From NCBI GenBank assembly GCA_030530145.1, contig JAUMVN010000004.1, positions 1 through 64,000 on the forward strand: 64,000 nucleotides of DNA. Reading direction: 5' to 3'. The stretch comes from Coriobacteriia bacterium (lineage in GTDB: Bacteria; Actinomycetota; Coriobacteriia; Coriobacteriales; Atopobiaceae). A program made the position numbers and the translations under genes. The notes under the pieces were generated by a model. The model did not search any database. It saw only the letters and a program-made list of their open reading frames with translations, and was not told the origin of the DNA. Below, piece by piece: positions 50,208-60,058 of the stretch (position 1 is the stretch's first letter; each line of letters opens with the position of its first letter).

Positions 50208-53200
50208 GAGAAACCGGAATACCGACGCCCGGGCCGCGCTCGCGCCGGTGCTCCTCGCCGTCGTGCTCCTCATGTCGGCATGGATCGCCGCGCCGGCCCT
50301 CGCGGCGCCGATTTCGGCGGGTCACGATGCCGAGGGCTCTGCCGGCCAGGGCGCTTCCGGCCAGGAGGGCGCCGATCAGCCCCCGTTCGCGCCCGTGATA
50401 GCGTTCGACTACGGCCCCGACGACCCCGAGCCGAGCAACGGCTCCTACTACGCGGCGGCCCGGTCCGCGACCGTCGAGGTCGCGGCCGACGGGTTCGATG
50501 CGGGGCGCGCCCGCATCCAGACGACGGGCAGCGTTCAGGCGGGCGCCGACGGCTCGGTATGGGAGCGGAGGGGTTCGAGCTTCTTCGCGACCGTGGCGTT
50601 TTCCGGCGACGGACGGCACTCGCTGCGCGTCTCGGCGCGCGACGCCGCGGGCCACGAGGTCTTCAAGATGGACTCCTTTGTCATCGACGCCACGGCGCCC
50701 GAGATGACGGTCGCCTTCGGGGACGACGCCCGGGCGGGCACATACCACGACCGCGAGCGGACGGCCGTCGTCACGGTGCGCGACGCGAACTTCGACGAGC
50801 GCCTCGTGCGGGTCTCGGACGCCGGCGACGAGGGCTCGGTCTCCGACATCAGGTGGGCGGCCGGCGAGGGGGATGAGCACACAGGCACCTTGACCTTCAG
50901 GAACTCGGCGGCGGCCCACCGCCTGGTCGTCGAGGCGGCGGACCTCGCGGGCAACCGCGCCCGCGTCCTCGACGGGCAGGGAGGGGAGTCGACGCGCTAC
51001 GACTCGGGTGCGTTCTACGTCGACACTGTCGACCCGTCGGTGGAGATAACCCAGGATAAGTCGGCAGTCAACGTCCACGAGGGCGTCGAGTACTTCAACG
51101 AGGGGGTCACGGTGAGCGTGGCCATCGTGGACGACCACCTGGACCCTGAGCGCTCCCGGCTCGAGCTCACGGGCTCCTGCTCCCAGACGGAGTGGGAGCG
51201 CGACGGGGCCGACGCGCGACGATGGGTGAAGAAGGTCTCCTTCGCCGAAGGCGCCGGCAACCGCGTGGGCGTCGTGGCGGTCGACAAAGCGGGGAGGACG
51301 GCGCGCTCGGGCTGCTCGTACGGGCCCTTTACCGTCGACGCGACCGCTCCTGAGGTCACGGGCGCCCGCATGAGCTCCGACCCCGCGAGAAGCTACGAGG
51401 ACGGCTTCTGGTTCTACGCGCGCCCCGCGGCGCTTTCCGTGGACGTCTCCGACGAGGCCGGCCTCTGGTCCGTGGACGTCGTCGACGCCGGCGACGGGTT
51501 CTATAGCCGCAGCGTGCTCTCGCCCGCCGACGCCGTCGCGGGCCGGGCGAGAAGGACGGCGACCGTCGAGCTCGCCGAGGGCCGCGCGATCGACCGGGAC
51601 GTCTATATCCGGGTCGTCGACCTTGCCAAGAACGAGCGTCTCTGGAGCCTCTCGCCGCGCGGAACGGCGCGCGTCGTGTCCGAGGCCGAGGTCGAGAACG
51701 CGTCGATCCTCCCCGCGCAGAAGGCCCATCCCGAGGCGCTGCTGCTTGACGCCTCGGCCCCGGCCGTCGAGCTCTCGGGCGCCGACGAGGGGGCGTACTA
51801 CAACGCCGCCCGCACCGTCTCGCTCTCGGTGGACGAGCTGAACCTGCCGTTTCTTCTGGGGCACGACCCGGGCCAGGCGGTCCTGAGCGTCCAGAGGCTC
51901 GCCGGGGACTCTGGGGGCGCCGCGTCCTCATGGAGCCGCCCGGCCCGGGAGCTCTCGGTCACGGGCCTGGATGCCCTAACGTTCACCGATTCCCGGGGAG
52001 GGCGCGTCGCGTACAGCCGCTACGGCTTGACGGAGACCCTCGCCGAAGACGGGCACTACGCGGTCGAGGCGCGCGTGGCCGACCCGGCGGGCAACGTGGG
52101 CGCCGCCCGCATCGGGGAGTTCACCATCGACGCGACGCCCCCGACCGTGCAGGTGAGCTTCGACAACGAGGACGTGCGCAACGGAAAGTACTATCGGGCC
52201 CCGCGCACGGCGACCGTCAGGGTGGTCGAGCACAACTTCGACGCGGGCCTCATGGAGGTCGAGACGAACGGGGCAGTCGGCACGTGGTCGGACGACGGCG
52301 ACGTCCATGCCCTCGAGGTCGCCTTCGCGGCCGACGGGGCGTATCGACTCCGCGTCGCCGGCAAGGACAAGGCGGGCAATGCCCTCGAGCCGTACCAGGC
52401 CGACGAGTTCGTGGTCGACCTGACGCCGCCGACCGTGGCGATATCCGGAGTCGAGGACTCATGCGCCTACAACGGGGAGGCGGCCCCGCGGATCGACTTC
52501 GCCGACGAGGCGAACTTCGACGCGGACGGGGCCTCGTGGCAGGTCGTCGGCAGCAGGAACGGGGAGGTTTCCTGGCCGGGCGAGGTCGCCTCCGAGGGTT
52601 CCTCGGGGACGGCGCGGCTCGTCGACCTCGCTCACGAGGAGGCCTCCGACGACATCTACACCTTGACGGCCCATGCGGTCGACCTGGCCGGCAACGAGGC
52701 CGAGGCCGAGGTCACGTTCTCCGTCAACCGCTTCGGCTCGACGTTCCGCGTGGCGGACGCCGACGCGCTCGCGGAAAACGGCGGCTACCTTTCCGAGCCA
52801 CGGCCTGTCGTCTTCGAGGAGATCAACGTCTCGGGCGCGGGAACGGAGGCCCGTGCGGTCGTCGTCACCTGCGGGGCCCAGGTACATGAGCTCCTTCGGA
52901 CCGAGGGGCCGGGCCCCACGGGCTATACCATCGAGGAAGGGGTCTCGGGCGACGACGCCACGCGCGGCTGGAGCGTGTGCCGCTACACCGTAGCCGCGGG
53001 CAACTTCGCGCGCGACGGGCGCTACCACGTGAGCGTCCGGTCCCGCGACCGCGCCGGCAACGTCAACTCGAGCTCAGACTTCTTCGACAGGGGGCAGGGG
53101 ACCGGTTCCTCTGCGGAGGCCGAGTTCGTCATCGACACCGTCGGGCCGTCCATCCTGGGCCTGAGCATCGGCGACGGCGACGTCATCGAGGCATCGGAGT

Positions 53201-53550
53201 GCCGGGGGACCTTCAAGGTCGTCGACAACATCGGCGTCCGCAGCGTCGAGGTCTTCGTTGACGGGCGCGAGGCGGAGGCCGTCGACGACGGGTACGGGAA
53301 CTACGCCTTCAGCATCGAGGCGAAGCCCCGGGCCGAGCGCGAGCTCGCCGTCGTCGCCATCGACCTCGCCGGGCACGTCACGCGGGCGGAGGCGAAGGGC
53401 TTTCGCGTGACCACCGACGTCCTCGAGCTTCATTTCGGACAGGTGATCGGCATTGCCGTGGCCGCTGCCGCCCTTCTCGCCGCCTTACTCGCCCTGGACC
53501 GGCGACGACGGAGAGAGGCCCGCGTGAGCGACCCTCGGGGACGGCCCTGA
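50197..53550 (+). CDS. Large surface protein of Ig-like repeats with C-terminal membrane anchor
   Basis: 1117 residues. Signal peptide about 1-40 (ALAPVLLAVVLLMSAWIAAPALA-type core), then a Ser/Gly/Gln-rich linker and about eight Ig-like repeats starting near APEMTVAFGDD, PSVEITQD, PEVTGARM, PAVELSGAD, PTVQVSFD, PTVAISGVED and PSILGLSIGD; each ends in a D-x-A-G-N or D-K-A-G-type loop. One membrane span (about 1084-1104) and an Arg-rich tail close it. It overlaps the 131-residue gene by 11 bases. An adhesin or stalk regulated by the PP2C/kinase pair is an inference. Confidence 0.82.
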   Translation: MGTKRNRNTDARAALAPVLLAVVLLMSAWIAAPALAAPISAGHDAEGSAGQGASGQEGADQPPFAPVIAFDYGPDDPEPSNGSYYAAARSATVEVAADGFDAGRARIQTTGSVQAGADGSVWERRGSSFFATVAFSGDGRHSLRVSARDAAGHEVFKMDSFVIDATAPEMTVAFGDDARAGTYHDRERTAVVTVRDANFDERLVRVSDAGDEGSVSDIRWAAGEGDEHTGTLTFRNSAAAHRLVVEAADLAGNRARVLDGQGGESTRYDSGAFYVDTVDPSVEITQDKSAVNVHEGVEYFNEGVTVSVAIVDDHLDPERSRLELTGSCSQTEWERDGADARRWVKKVSFAEGAGNRVGVVAVDKAGRTARSGCSYGPFTVDATAPEVTGARMSSDPARSYEDGFWFYARPAALSVDVSDEAGLWSVDVVDAGDGFYSRSVLSPADAVAGRARRTATVELAEGRAIDRDVYIRVVDLAKNERLWSLSPRGTARVVSEAEVENASILPAQKAHPEALLLDASAPAVELSGADEGAYYNAARTVSLSVDELNLPFLLGHDPGQAVLSVQRLAGDSGGAASSWSRPARELSVTGLDALTFTDSRGGRVAYSRYGLTETLAEDGHYAVEARVADPAGNVGAARIGEFTIDATPPTVQVSFDNEDVRNGKYYRAPRTATVRVVEHNFDAGLMEVETNGAVGTWSDDGDVHALEVAFAADGAYRLRVAGKDKAGNALEPYQADEFVVDLTPPTVAISGVEDSCAYNGEAAPRIDFADEANFDADGASWQVVGSRNGEVSWPGEVASEGSSGTARLVDLAHEEASDDIYTLTAHAVDLAGNEAEAEVTFSVNRFGSTFRVADADALAENGGYLSEPRPVVFEEINVSGAGTEARAVVVTCGAQVHELLRTEGPGPTGYTIEEGVSGDDATRGWSVCRYTVAAGNFARDGRYHVSVRSRDRAGNVNSSSDFFDRGQGTGSSAEAEFVIDTVGPSILGLSIGDGDVIEASECRGTFKVVDNIGVRSVEVFVDGREAEAVDDGYGNYAFSIEAKPRAERELAVVAIDLAGHVTRAEAKGFRVTTDVLELHFGQVIGIAVAAAALLAALLALDRRRRREARVSDPRGRP

Positions 53551-53622
53551 GTTTTGTGGCGATGGCCGAATACCATCCAAGTATGGTGGTCTGCCCGACG
53601 AGGTTGCTCGACCCTTTTCCTC

Positions 53623-53883
53623 ATGCCGAAGAGAAGGAACATAACCGACGCGGAGATCGAGCTCTCGCTCAAGCTCGGGGCCCGCCTGAGGGACCTGCGC
53701 TGCGAGTGCGGGCTCACCCAGGAGGAGGTCGCCTCGCGCGCGGGCATCGCGACCTTCACGTACCAGAAGTACGAGAAGGGCGAGAGCCGCCCCGGAACGC
53801 CGATGAACCCCGAGCTCTACACGCTCAACGCCCTCTCCGACGTCTTCGACGTGGAGCTCTCGGTGCTCCTCGATTTTCGGTAG
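53623..53883 (+). CDS. XRE family regulator
   Basis: 86 residues from ATG 53623. Helix-turn-helix: LGARLRDLRCECGLTQEEVA, SRAGIATFTYQKYEKGESRPG, then TLNALSDVFDVELSVLLDF. No partner domain. No strong RBS upstream; the dyad ACCAT-N6-ATGGT (53571-53586) is a possible operator. Near the surface-protein gene, but there is no evidence that they are linked. Confidence 0.82.
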   Translation: MPKRRNITDAEIELSLKLGARLRDLRCECGLTQEEVASRAGIATFTYQKYEKGESRPGTPMNPELYTLNALSDVFDVELSVLLDFR

Positions 53884-53925
53884 GGGCGAGGCCGGGACAC
53901 AGCCGCCTCTTGCGCAGGCAGACAA

Positions 53926-53968
53926 AACGGGGCCGCGGCCGGGACATGACCCGGGCCGCGGCCCCGTT
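53926..53968. terminator. Bidirectional terminator
   Basis: Perfect 15-bp arms 53926-53940 and 53954-53968, 13-base loop. Minus-strand side followed by TTTGTCTG, plus-strand side by CTTCTC. Serves the XRE gene and the MFS gene, which converge here. Confidence 0.85.
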
Positions 53969-53993
53969 CTTCTCGCGCGCGAGGAGTGTCGCG

Positions 53994-55223
53994 TCAGGCG
54001 CTTGCCCCGTCGGGGACTTTGAGCATGACGAGGAAGCCGACGACGAAGAGGATGGCGATGCTCATCACGCCGAGGCTCGAGTTGTCGGTGAGGGCGGTGA
54101 AGGTGCCCACGAGGAACGTGCCGAGGATGGCGGCGTACTTGCCGAAGATGTCGAAGAAGCCGAAGTACTCGTTGGAGCGCTCCTTGGGGCAGAGCTTGCC
54201 GAACTCGGAGCGCGAGAGCGCCTGGATGCCGCCCTGGAACATGCCGACCATGATGGCGAGGATCCAGAACTCGGTGGCGGTGCGCAGGAAGAGCGCCGCG
54301 AAGAGCGTGATGCCGAAGTAGGCCGCGATGGCGATGAGGAGCATCTTGCGCGTGCCGTGCTTGGCGGAGAGGCGCCCGTAGATGATGGCCGACGGGAAGG
54401 CGACGAACTGCGTGACGAGAAGCGCCAGCACGAGCTGCGTGGAGTCGATGCCGAGGTCGGTGCCGTAGCTCGTGGAGAGCTTGATGATGGTGTGGACGCC
54501 GTCGATGTAGAAGAAGTAGGCGATCATGTAGTACTTGATGGCCTTGTTCGCCCACATCTCCTTGAGCGTGGCGCCGATGCCGGTTACGGCCTTCCTGATG
54601 GCGTGCTTCTCGCGGGGCTTGAAGTGGCGCTGCTGGATGTGGCGCAGCATCGGGATGGTGAAGGCGAGCCACCAGCCGGCGGTGATGACGAAGGCGATCT
54701 GCATGGCGTTCTGCAGGCTGATGCCGAGCTTGCCGTAGTTGAGCACCACGAGCAGGCAGGCGATGAAGGGCACGCAGCTGCCGATGTAGCCCCAGGCGTA
54801 GCCCAGGCTCGAGATCTCGTCCATGCGCTCGTCCTTGGTGGTGTCGATGAGCAGCGCGTCATAGAAGACCATGGACGAGTTGAGGGCGACCGAGCTGATC
54901 ACGTAGATGACGAGGAAGGCCATCGCGTTCGTGGGGATGCCGAGGGCGACCGTGGCCACGACGCCCGTGCCGACGCAGCCCGCGATGAACTTCTTCTTCA
55001 TGCCCTCCATGTCGGCGATGGAGCCGAGGATGGGCATGAGCAGGGCGATGATCAGCGAGGCGACGGTCTCGGCGTAGCTCCAGGCCACGACGGTGTCGCC
55101 GTCCGGCGAGAGCGAGCTGAAGTAGATGGGGATCACGCTCGTGGCGAGAAGGACGAGGGCGGAGTTGCCCACGTCGTACATGATCCAGGTCCGCTCGGCA
55201 TGGGTTACTTTGTGTCGGGACAT
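53994..55223 (-). CDS. MFS transporter (UMF1/BtlA-like family)
   Basis: 409 residues from ATG 55223, chosen for the start MSRHKVTHAERTWIMYDVGNSAL; GGAG stands upstream. About 11 to 12 membrane spans. WIMYDVGNSA at the start and FGKLCPKERSNEYFGFFDIFGKYAAI (a family stretch) match the UMF1/Atg22-like MFS group. The substrate in bacteria is unknown. The terminator at 53926-53968 ends it. Confidence 0.85.
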   Translation of the reverse strand: MSRHKVTHAERTWIMYDVGNSALVLLATSVIPIYFSSLSPDGDTVVAWSYAETVASLIIALLMPILGSIADMEGMKKKFIAGCVGTGVVATVALGIPTNAMAFLVIYVISSVALNSSMVFYDALLIDTTKDERMDEISSLGYAWGYIGSCVPFIACLLVVLNYGKLGISLQNAMQIAFVITAGWWLAFTIPMLRHIQQRHFKPREKHAIRKAVTGIGATLKEMWANKAIKYYMIAYFFYIDGVHTIIKLSTSYGTDLGIDSTQLVLALLVTQFVAFPSAIIYGRLSAKHGTRKMLLIAIAAYFGITLFAALFLRTATEFWILAIMVGMFQGGIQALSRSEFGKLCPKERSNEYFGFFDIFGKYAAILGTFLVGTFTALTDNSSLGVMSIAILFVVGFLVMLKVPDGASA

Positions 55224-55431
55224 CGCATCTCCGTCTCTCGCAAGAAGGCCCGTCTCTGTGTCCGGGCAATAATAAGACAACGTTACCCCCGCGCGCCGCG
55301 CTCGGGCGCCCAATCGCCGTAAGGGTTGGGTAAACGCCCGCAAATGGCGAGGATTCGCGCCGGCCCTCCGTCGGAGGCGCCGCTCGCTGGGGCATAATCG
55401 GATGCAGCACATCCGTCGAAGGGACCCCACG

Positions 55432-56403
55432 ATGCCCGCGATCCTCACGCACGATTTCTTCGGGAAGAGCGTCGAAGACGACGTCTCGCAGCTCCTCGGC
55501 TTTACCACCGAGGACGAGAGGCGCGCCTTCCTGCTGGGCAACCAGGGGCCCGACCCCCTGTTCTTCCTGTGCATCGACCCCCTGATGGGCAAGTGGGAGC
55601 CGCTCGGCAACGTGATGCACGAGTCGCGCCCCGCCCGCCTGGTCTTCGCCATGCGCGAGGCGGCCGAGCGCCTGGAGGGGATCGACCGCATGGTCGCCCG
55701 CGCCTACGTCGCCGGCTTCGTGTGCCACTACCTGCTCGATCGGTCCGTCCACCCGCTCGTGTACCACTGGCAGGAAGGGCTCACCTCGGCGGGCGTCGAG
55801 GGTCTGGGCCCCGAGTCCGCCTCGGTCGTCCACGCGGAGATCGAGCGCGACATCGACGAGGCGGTCCTGTGGGGCACCGAGCACAAGACGATCCGCGAGT
55901 ACAGGCCTTACGCCGAGGTCCTCAGGGCGTCCTCCCGCGTGCTCGCGGCCGTCGACAAGGTCTACTTCTACGTCGCGCTGTGGGCCTACGGGCGCGCTAT
56001 CGACCCGCGGACCTTCTCGACCGCGGTCCACGAGTTCCGCCTGGTCCAGCGCGCGTTCTACTCGCCGGGCGGCAAGAAGGCCGCGGTCATGGCCCTTATC
56101 GAGCGGCGGGTCAGCGCCCACGGCCACTCGCGCGTCGCCGCGATGGCGCACCGCGTGCGCGCCGAGGCCGTGAGCGACTTCGACAACCGGTGGCACGGGC
56201 CGTGGACGAACCCCTTCACCGGCGACGCCTCCACCGAATCGTTCGCCGACCTCTTCGAGTCGGCGCGCGCCTGCGTGCTGCCCGCCTTGGCGGAGGTCTT
56301 CTCCTGCGGCTTCGACGAGGCGGCGAGCGAGGAGCTCACCGGCAACCTCAACTTCGAGGGAGCCCCCGCGTCGCCCGACGGCCCCGTGGGCTGGAAGGCC
56401 TGA
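55432..56403 (+). CDS. Zinc-dependent phospholipase C family protein
   Basis: 323 residues from ATG 55432 (GAAGGGA upstream). Family pattern: PAILTHDFFGKSV, FLLGNQGPDPLFF, then AYVAGFVCHYLLDRSVHPLVYHW, whose His and Asp ligands match the PLC/P1-nuclease-like zinc site. No signal peptide, which suggests a cytoplasmic location, unlike secreted phospholipases. Substrate not known. Confidence 0.85.
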   Translation: MPAILTHDFFGKSVEDDVSQLLGFTTEDERRAFLLGNQGPDPLFFLCIDPLMGKWEPLGNVMHESRPARLVFAMREAAERLEGIDRMVARAYVAGFVCHYLLDRSVHPLVYHWQEGLTSAGVEGLGPESASVVHAEIERDIDEAVLWGTEHKTIREYRPYAEVLRASSRVLAAVDKVYFYVALWAYGRAIDPRTFSTAVHEFRLVQRAFYSPGGKKAAVMALIERRVSAHGHSRVAAMAHRVRAEAVSDFDNRWHGPWTNPFTGDASTESFADLFESARACVLPALAEVFSCGFDEAASEELTGNLNFEGAPASPDGPVGWKA

Positions 56404-56512
56404 CTTTTCCGGTTTGCTACCGTTCGGCACGCCGCTGGGGTTTCTCGCCGCCCCGGCGTGGGGCTGCAGGTAACCTAGCATGTTGGATTGAACGGCGGCT
56501 CAAGGGGGCGAG

Positions 56513-57313
56513 ATGGCCACATATGTATTCTCTGATGTCCATGGGCACGCGGCGCCCCTTGCCCGCGCGCTCGAGCGGACCGAACCGTCGGAGGGCGACG
56601 CCTACTACTGCCTCGGCGACATGATCGACCGCGGCCCCGACCCCCTCGGCGTCATCTCGCTCGTGAGGGGCCTGCCGGGCTCCCACGTGCTCATGGGCAA
56701 CCACGAGGACCTGATGATGGCCTGCATGAGGGAGCCCGATAACACCCTGAACGCCGCCAACTGGGGCATGAACGGGGGCATCGTCACCTCCGAGGCCCTG
56801 GCTTCCCTCTCCGAGGAGGAGGCCGACGAGGTCGTCGCCTGGGTGGCGGGCCTGCCTCTGTGCGCCCACGTCGAGGTGGCGGGGCGCTCGTATGTCCTCG
56901 CGCACGCGGGCATCAACCCTGAGCGCGTGGGGGAGGGGCCTTGGGACACCCCCGAGCGGCTCGACGCGCTTCTCGCCGCCCAGCGCCCCGATGACCTCAT
57001 GTGGATCCGCGAGGACTTCTGGTCGCGCCACACCGGCCTCGTCGACGAGAGGGGCGAGGGACCCGTCGTCATCGCGGGCCACACGCCCACGCCGTACCTG
57101 GGCATGGTCACGGGCGAGGGGGCTGACCTCGGCCGCGACGAAGAGGGCCGCGCCTGCCTCGTGCGCCTGGGGGCCGACGGCTCGACGGGCGGCGTCGCCG
57201 ACCGCTGGGACATCGACGCCGGTGCGGCGGGCGGCCACGGCTTCGGGCGCGTGCTCGTGCTGCGCCTGGACGACGGCCGGGAGTTCTACGAGGACATCGC
57301 CGAGGACGAGTAG
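56513..57313 (+). CDS. Metallophosphatase (PrpE / bis(5'-nucleosyl)-tetraphosphatase-like)
   Basis: 266 residues. The calcineurin-type motifs are SDVHGHAAPL, LGDMIDRGPD, GNHEDLMM, HAGINPERV and AGHTPT, in the PPP-family order. Substrates of close families include phosphoproteins and Ap4A. AAGGGGGCGAG precedes ATG 56513. Confidence 0.9.
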   Translation: MATYVFSDVHGHAAPLARALERTEPSEGDAYYCLGDMIDRGPDPLGVISLVRGLPGSHVLMGNHEDLMMACMREPDNTLNAANWGMNGGIVTSEALASLSEEEADEVVAWVAGLPLCAHVEVAGRSYVLAHAGINPERVGEGPWDTPERLDALLAAQRPDDLMWIREDFWSRHTGLVDERGEGPVVIAGHTPTPYLGMVTGEGADLGRDEEGRACLVRLGADGSTGGVADRWDIDAGAAGGHGFGRVLVLRLDDGREFYEDIAEDE

Positions 57314-57383
57314 GCGCGTCCGCTGGCAGGGCCGGGGAATAAGGCCGCGCCGCAGCCCAGAGCCGACGGGGCCCTGACGGGGG

Positions 57384-58010
57384 CTAGCGCGCCGACGCGA
57401 AGTCCTCGGGATTCGTGGCGAGCGCGGGCTCATAGATGTCGACGAGCGAGAAGGTCCGGGCCTGCCCGTCGAACTCGTAGGTATAGAGGCTGCAGTTGGC
57501 CAGGTGGCGCGGCGGTTCCACGCGCTGGAGGCGCGCCCAGCGGTTGCGGAAGATGCGCCCGCACGTGCCGTGGGAGACGGCGAGCACGTCGTGCGCGTCT
57601 TCCGCGAGCATGATGCGCTCGAGCGCGGCGCAGACGCGCCCCTCGACCTCGTCCTCCGACTCGCCGCCCAGGGCGACGAAGCTGTCGCGGAAGGGGCTCT
57701 GCGGCTCGCCGGCCCGGTGCTTCTTGCCGTCCAGGGAGCCGAAGCCGATCTCCACGAGTCCCGGCTCGAGCTCGTAGGCGCCGCGGGCGTAGACGCCCGG
57801 CAGCGCGCAGGCGAGCGTCTCGACGACGCGCCCTTTCGGCGAGCAGTACACGTGGTCGGGCGCGATCGACGCCTCCGCCATGTGCGCCCCGGCCTCGGCG
57901 GCCTGCCTCCGCCCGAGCTCGGTCAAGGGGGAGTCGGCGCGCCCCTGCCAGCAGTCGGCGACGTTCAGCTCGGTTGCGCCGTGCCTCATGAAGCGCAGAT
58001 ACTTGGTCAT
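57384..58010 (-). CDS. Histidine phosphatase (phosphoglycerate mutase-like)
   Basis: 208 residues from ATG 58010 (GAGAGGACC upstream). MRHGATELN holds the phospho-His (RHG), WQGRADSPLTELGRRQA follows, and AVSHGTCGR the second His. Glu in GLVEIGFGSLDG. Likely a broad phosphatase; a true dPGM would be larger. Convergent with the metallophosphatase. Confidence 0.9.
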   Translation of the reverse strand: MTKYLRFMRHGATELNVADCWQGRADSPLTELGRRQAAEAGAHMAEASIAPDHVYCSPKGRVVETLACALPGVYARGAYELEPGLVEIGFGSLDGKKHRAGEPQSPFRDSFVALGGESEDEVEGRVCAALERIMLAEDAHDVLAVSHGTCGRIFRNRWARLQRVEPPRHLANCSLYTYEFDGQARTFSLVDIYEPALATNPEDFASAR

Positions 58011-58085
58011 CGAGGGTCCTCTCGTTCGCTTGTGGCGCGCCTAGTATAGACTTGCGTGCGCGTACTCTATATAAGGAGAAACACT

Positions 58086-58916
58086 GTGATCAACAAAGAC
58101 CAGGTAAAGCTCGTGGTCGTCGACGAGGACGGCACGTTTTTGGATCAGGGCGGGGAGGATTTCTCGCGCGATCGCTTCCGCGCGGTGTTCGGCAGGATGC
58201 GCGAGGCGGGCTGCCGCTTCGCCGTCGCCACGAGCAACCAGAGCTTCCAGGTCGAGGAGATCTTCGCGGATATGGCGCCGCGCATCTCCATCATCGCCTC
58301 CAACGGGGCCTTCGTCCGCCCCGAGGGAAACGAGCCGCAGCTCAGCGTAGCCGCGCCGGAGGCCGTCGACCGCCTGCTCGCGGCACACGCCGCCCATCCG
58401 GCGATCCCCCTGTGCGCCGTCTGCGCGCAGGGCGCCTTCGTCGAGCCCGGCGCCGACGCGAGCTTCGTCGACGAGATGACTATGTACTCCCACAACATGC
58501 ACGCGGTGGGCTCTCTTGCCGATGAGGCGGCGCGCACGGACGTGCTCATGTACTGGTCGCGTGTCGGCGCCCCCGAGCTCCCCGGCTCGGTCGAGCTGCT
58601 GCGCCGCGCGCTCGCAGGCTCCATGGACGTCGTCGACTCCGGCGTGGACGGGGGGTTCGGCTACCTCGACGTCGTGCAGAGCGGCGTCTCCAAGGCCACG
58701 GGCGTCCGCGCGCTCATGGACACCTTCGGAATCAACGCGTCGCAGGTCATGGCCTTCGGCGACGCCGGCAACGATATCGAGATGCTGCGCTTGGCGGGCA
58801 TGGGCGTGGCCATGGGCAACGCCTCGGACGAGGTCAAGGCCGCCGCGGACCTCGTCTGCGCGCCGTGCCGCGAGCAGGGGGTCCTCAAGGTGCTCGAGGA
58901 AGTCTTCGGGAGGTAG
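58086..58916 (+). CDS. HAD superfamily (Cof-type) phosphatase with DEDGTF motif
   Basis: 276 residues from GTG 58086, supported by AAGGAGA seven bases upstream. Motif I is VVVDEDGTFLD: both Asp residues are kept but the middle residue is Glu, and the usual Leu is Phe. VATSNQ (motif II, usually VATGR), SKATGV and GDAGNDIEML follow. The change of Gly-Arg to Ser-Asn-Gln in motif II is also unusual. Forms an operon with the SGNH gene 3 bases downstream. Confidence 0.88.
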   Translation: MINKDQVKLVVVDEDGTFLDQGGEDFSRDRFRAVFGRMREAGCRFAVATSNQSFQVEEIFADMAPRISIIASNGAFVRPEGNEPQLSVAAPEAVDRLLAAHAAHPAIPLCAVCAQGAFVEPGADASFVDEMTMYSHNMHAVGSLADEAARTDVLMYWSRVGAPELPGSVELLRRALAGSMDVVDSGVDGGFGYLDVVQSGVSKATGVRALMDTFGINASQVMAFGDAGNDIEMLRLAGMGVAMGNASDEVKAAADLVCAPCREQGVLKVLEEVFGR

Positions 58917-58919
58917 CGC

Positions 58920-59993
58920 ATGGACGTCACGGTAAGGACGGACGCCTCCGCCCTCCTGCGCGGCGCCCTGCGCGTCGACGCCTCGGCCGACGGCTGGGCG
59001 CGCCCCTCGCGCTTCACGGCCGCGCAGCTCGCTGAGGTCGGCGGCATCGCCGCCTGGCACCCGCGGCTCTATCGCCAGATGGCTGCCTGCACGTCGGGGA
59101 TCTGCCTCGACTTCGTGACGGACTCCGCCCACGTGGCGCTCGAGGTCGAGGTCGACCCCCTGCCGTCGGGGTCCGCCGCCATGGTCGCCGACCTCGTGCG
59201 CAACGACCCCTCCGCGCGCCCCCCCTTCGACGGCCTCTCGCTCGTCTGCGAGGGCAAGCGCCTGGGCGGCGCGCGCGTCCCGGGCGGCGACGGCGGGCTC
59301 ATCTTCGCCCTCGGTTTCGCCCCCGGCAAGAAGCGCCGCGCCCGCATCTGGCTGCCGTGCCTTACGGGCTGCCGGCTGCGCGGCGTCTACGGGGACGGTT
59401 CCTTCATCGAGCCGGCGCCGGCCCCCGAGGGGACCCTCCTCGTCCTCGGCGACTCGATCGCGCAGGGCTTCACCGCCTGCGACCCGGCGCTGTCCTGGCC
59501 TGCCCTGCTCGCCTCGGACCTCGGCCTCGGGCTCGTCAACCAGGGTATCGGCGGCCAGGTGTTCCAGCCGGGTTCCGTCGCGGACGCGCCGCGCGCCGTG
59601 TCGCCCTCGCTCGTCGTCGTCGAGCTCGGCGCCAACTACCGCTTCGAGCCCTGCCGCGCGGAGGCCGTCGAGCGCGACGCGCGCGCCTATTTCTCGGAGG
59701 TGTGCCGCGCCTGGCCGGGCGTCCCCGTGCTCGCGCTCACGCCGTTGTTCCACACCGAGGCCCTCTACCCGACCCATCCCCAGAGCTGCTTCGCCGACGT
59801 GGCGCGGATCGTCCGGGAGGCGGCCGCCCCGCACGGCCAGGTTTGGCTGGTCGAGGGGGATGGAATCCTTCCCGCAGACCCGGCGCTGCTGGCCGACGGC
59901 TCCGACCACCCGGGGCCCGAGGGACAGCGTGTCCTCTGCGAAAAATTGAAGGAAAGAATTTCGTTTCTGGCGCGTAAAGCCGCAGGTGAATGA
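58920..59993 (+). CDS. SGNH/GDSL-family hydrolase
   Basis: 357 residues. An N-terminal beta domain of about 165 residues leads to the SGNH domain: LVLGDSIAQGF (block I, Ser), NQGIGGQVF (block II, Gly), ELGANYRF (block III, Asn), DGSDHPGPEG (block V, Asp and His). No signal peptide. Probably a carbohydrate esterase or acyl-hydrolase; the N-terminal domain is like those of SGNH_hydro-type sugar esterases. GGGAGGTAGC precedes ATG 58920. Confidence 0.85.
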   Translation: MDVTVRTDASALLRGALRVDASADGWARPSRFTAAQLAEVGGIAAWHPRLYRQMAACTSGICLDFVTDSAHVALEVEVDPLPSGSAAMVADLVRNDPSARPPFDGLSLVCEGKRLGGARVPGGDGGLIFALGFAPGKKRRARIWLPCLTGCRLRGVYGDGSFIEPAPAPEGTLLVLGDSIAQGFTACDPALSWPALLASDLGLGLVNQGIGGQVFQPGSVADAPRAVSPSLVVVELGANYRFEPCRAEAVERDARAYFSEVCRAWPGVPVLALTPLFHTEALYPTHPQSCFADVARIVREAAAPHGQVWLVEGDGILPADPALLADGSDHPGPEGQRVLCEKLKERISFLARKAAGE

Positions 59994-60058
59994 GGTCTTC
60001 AATCGTTTTACCTCCACAAGGCGCCCACAAAGTGAACGAATGAAAGCAAACGAGCTTC

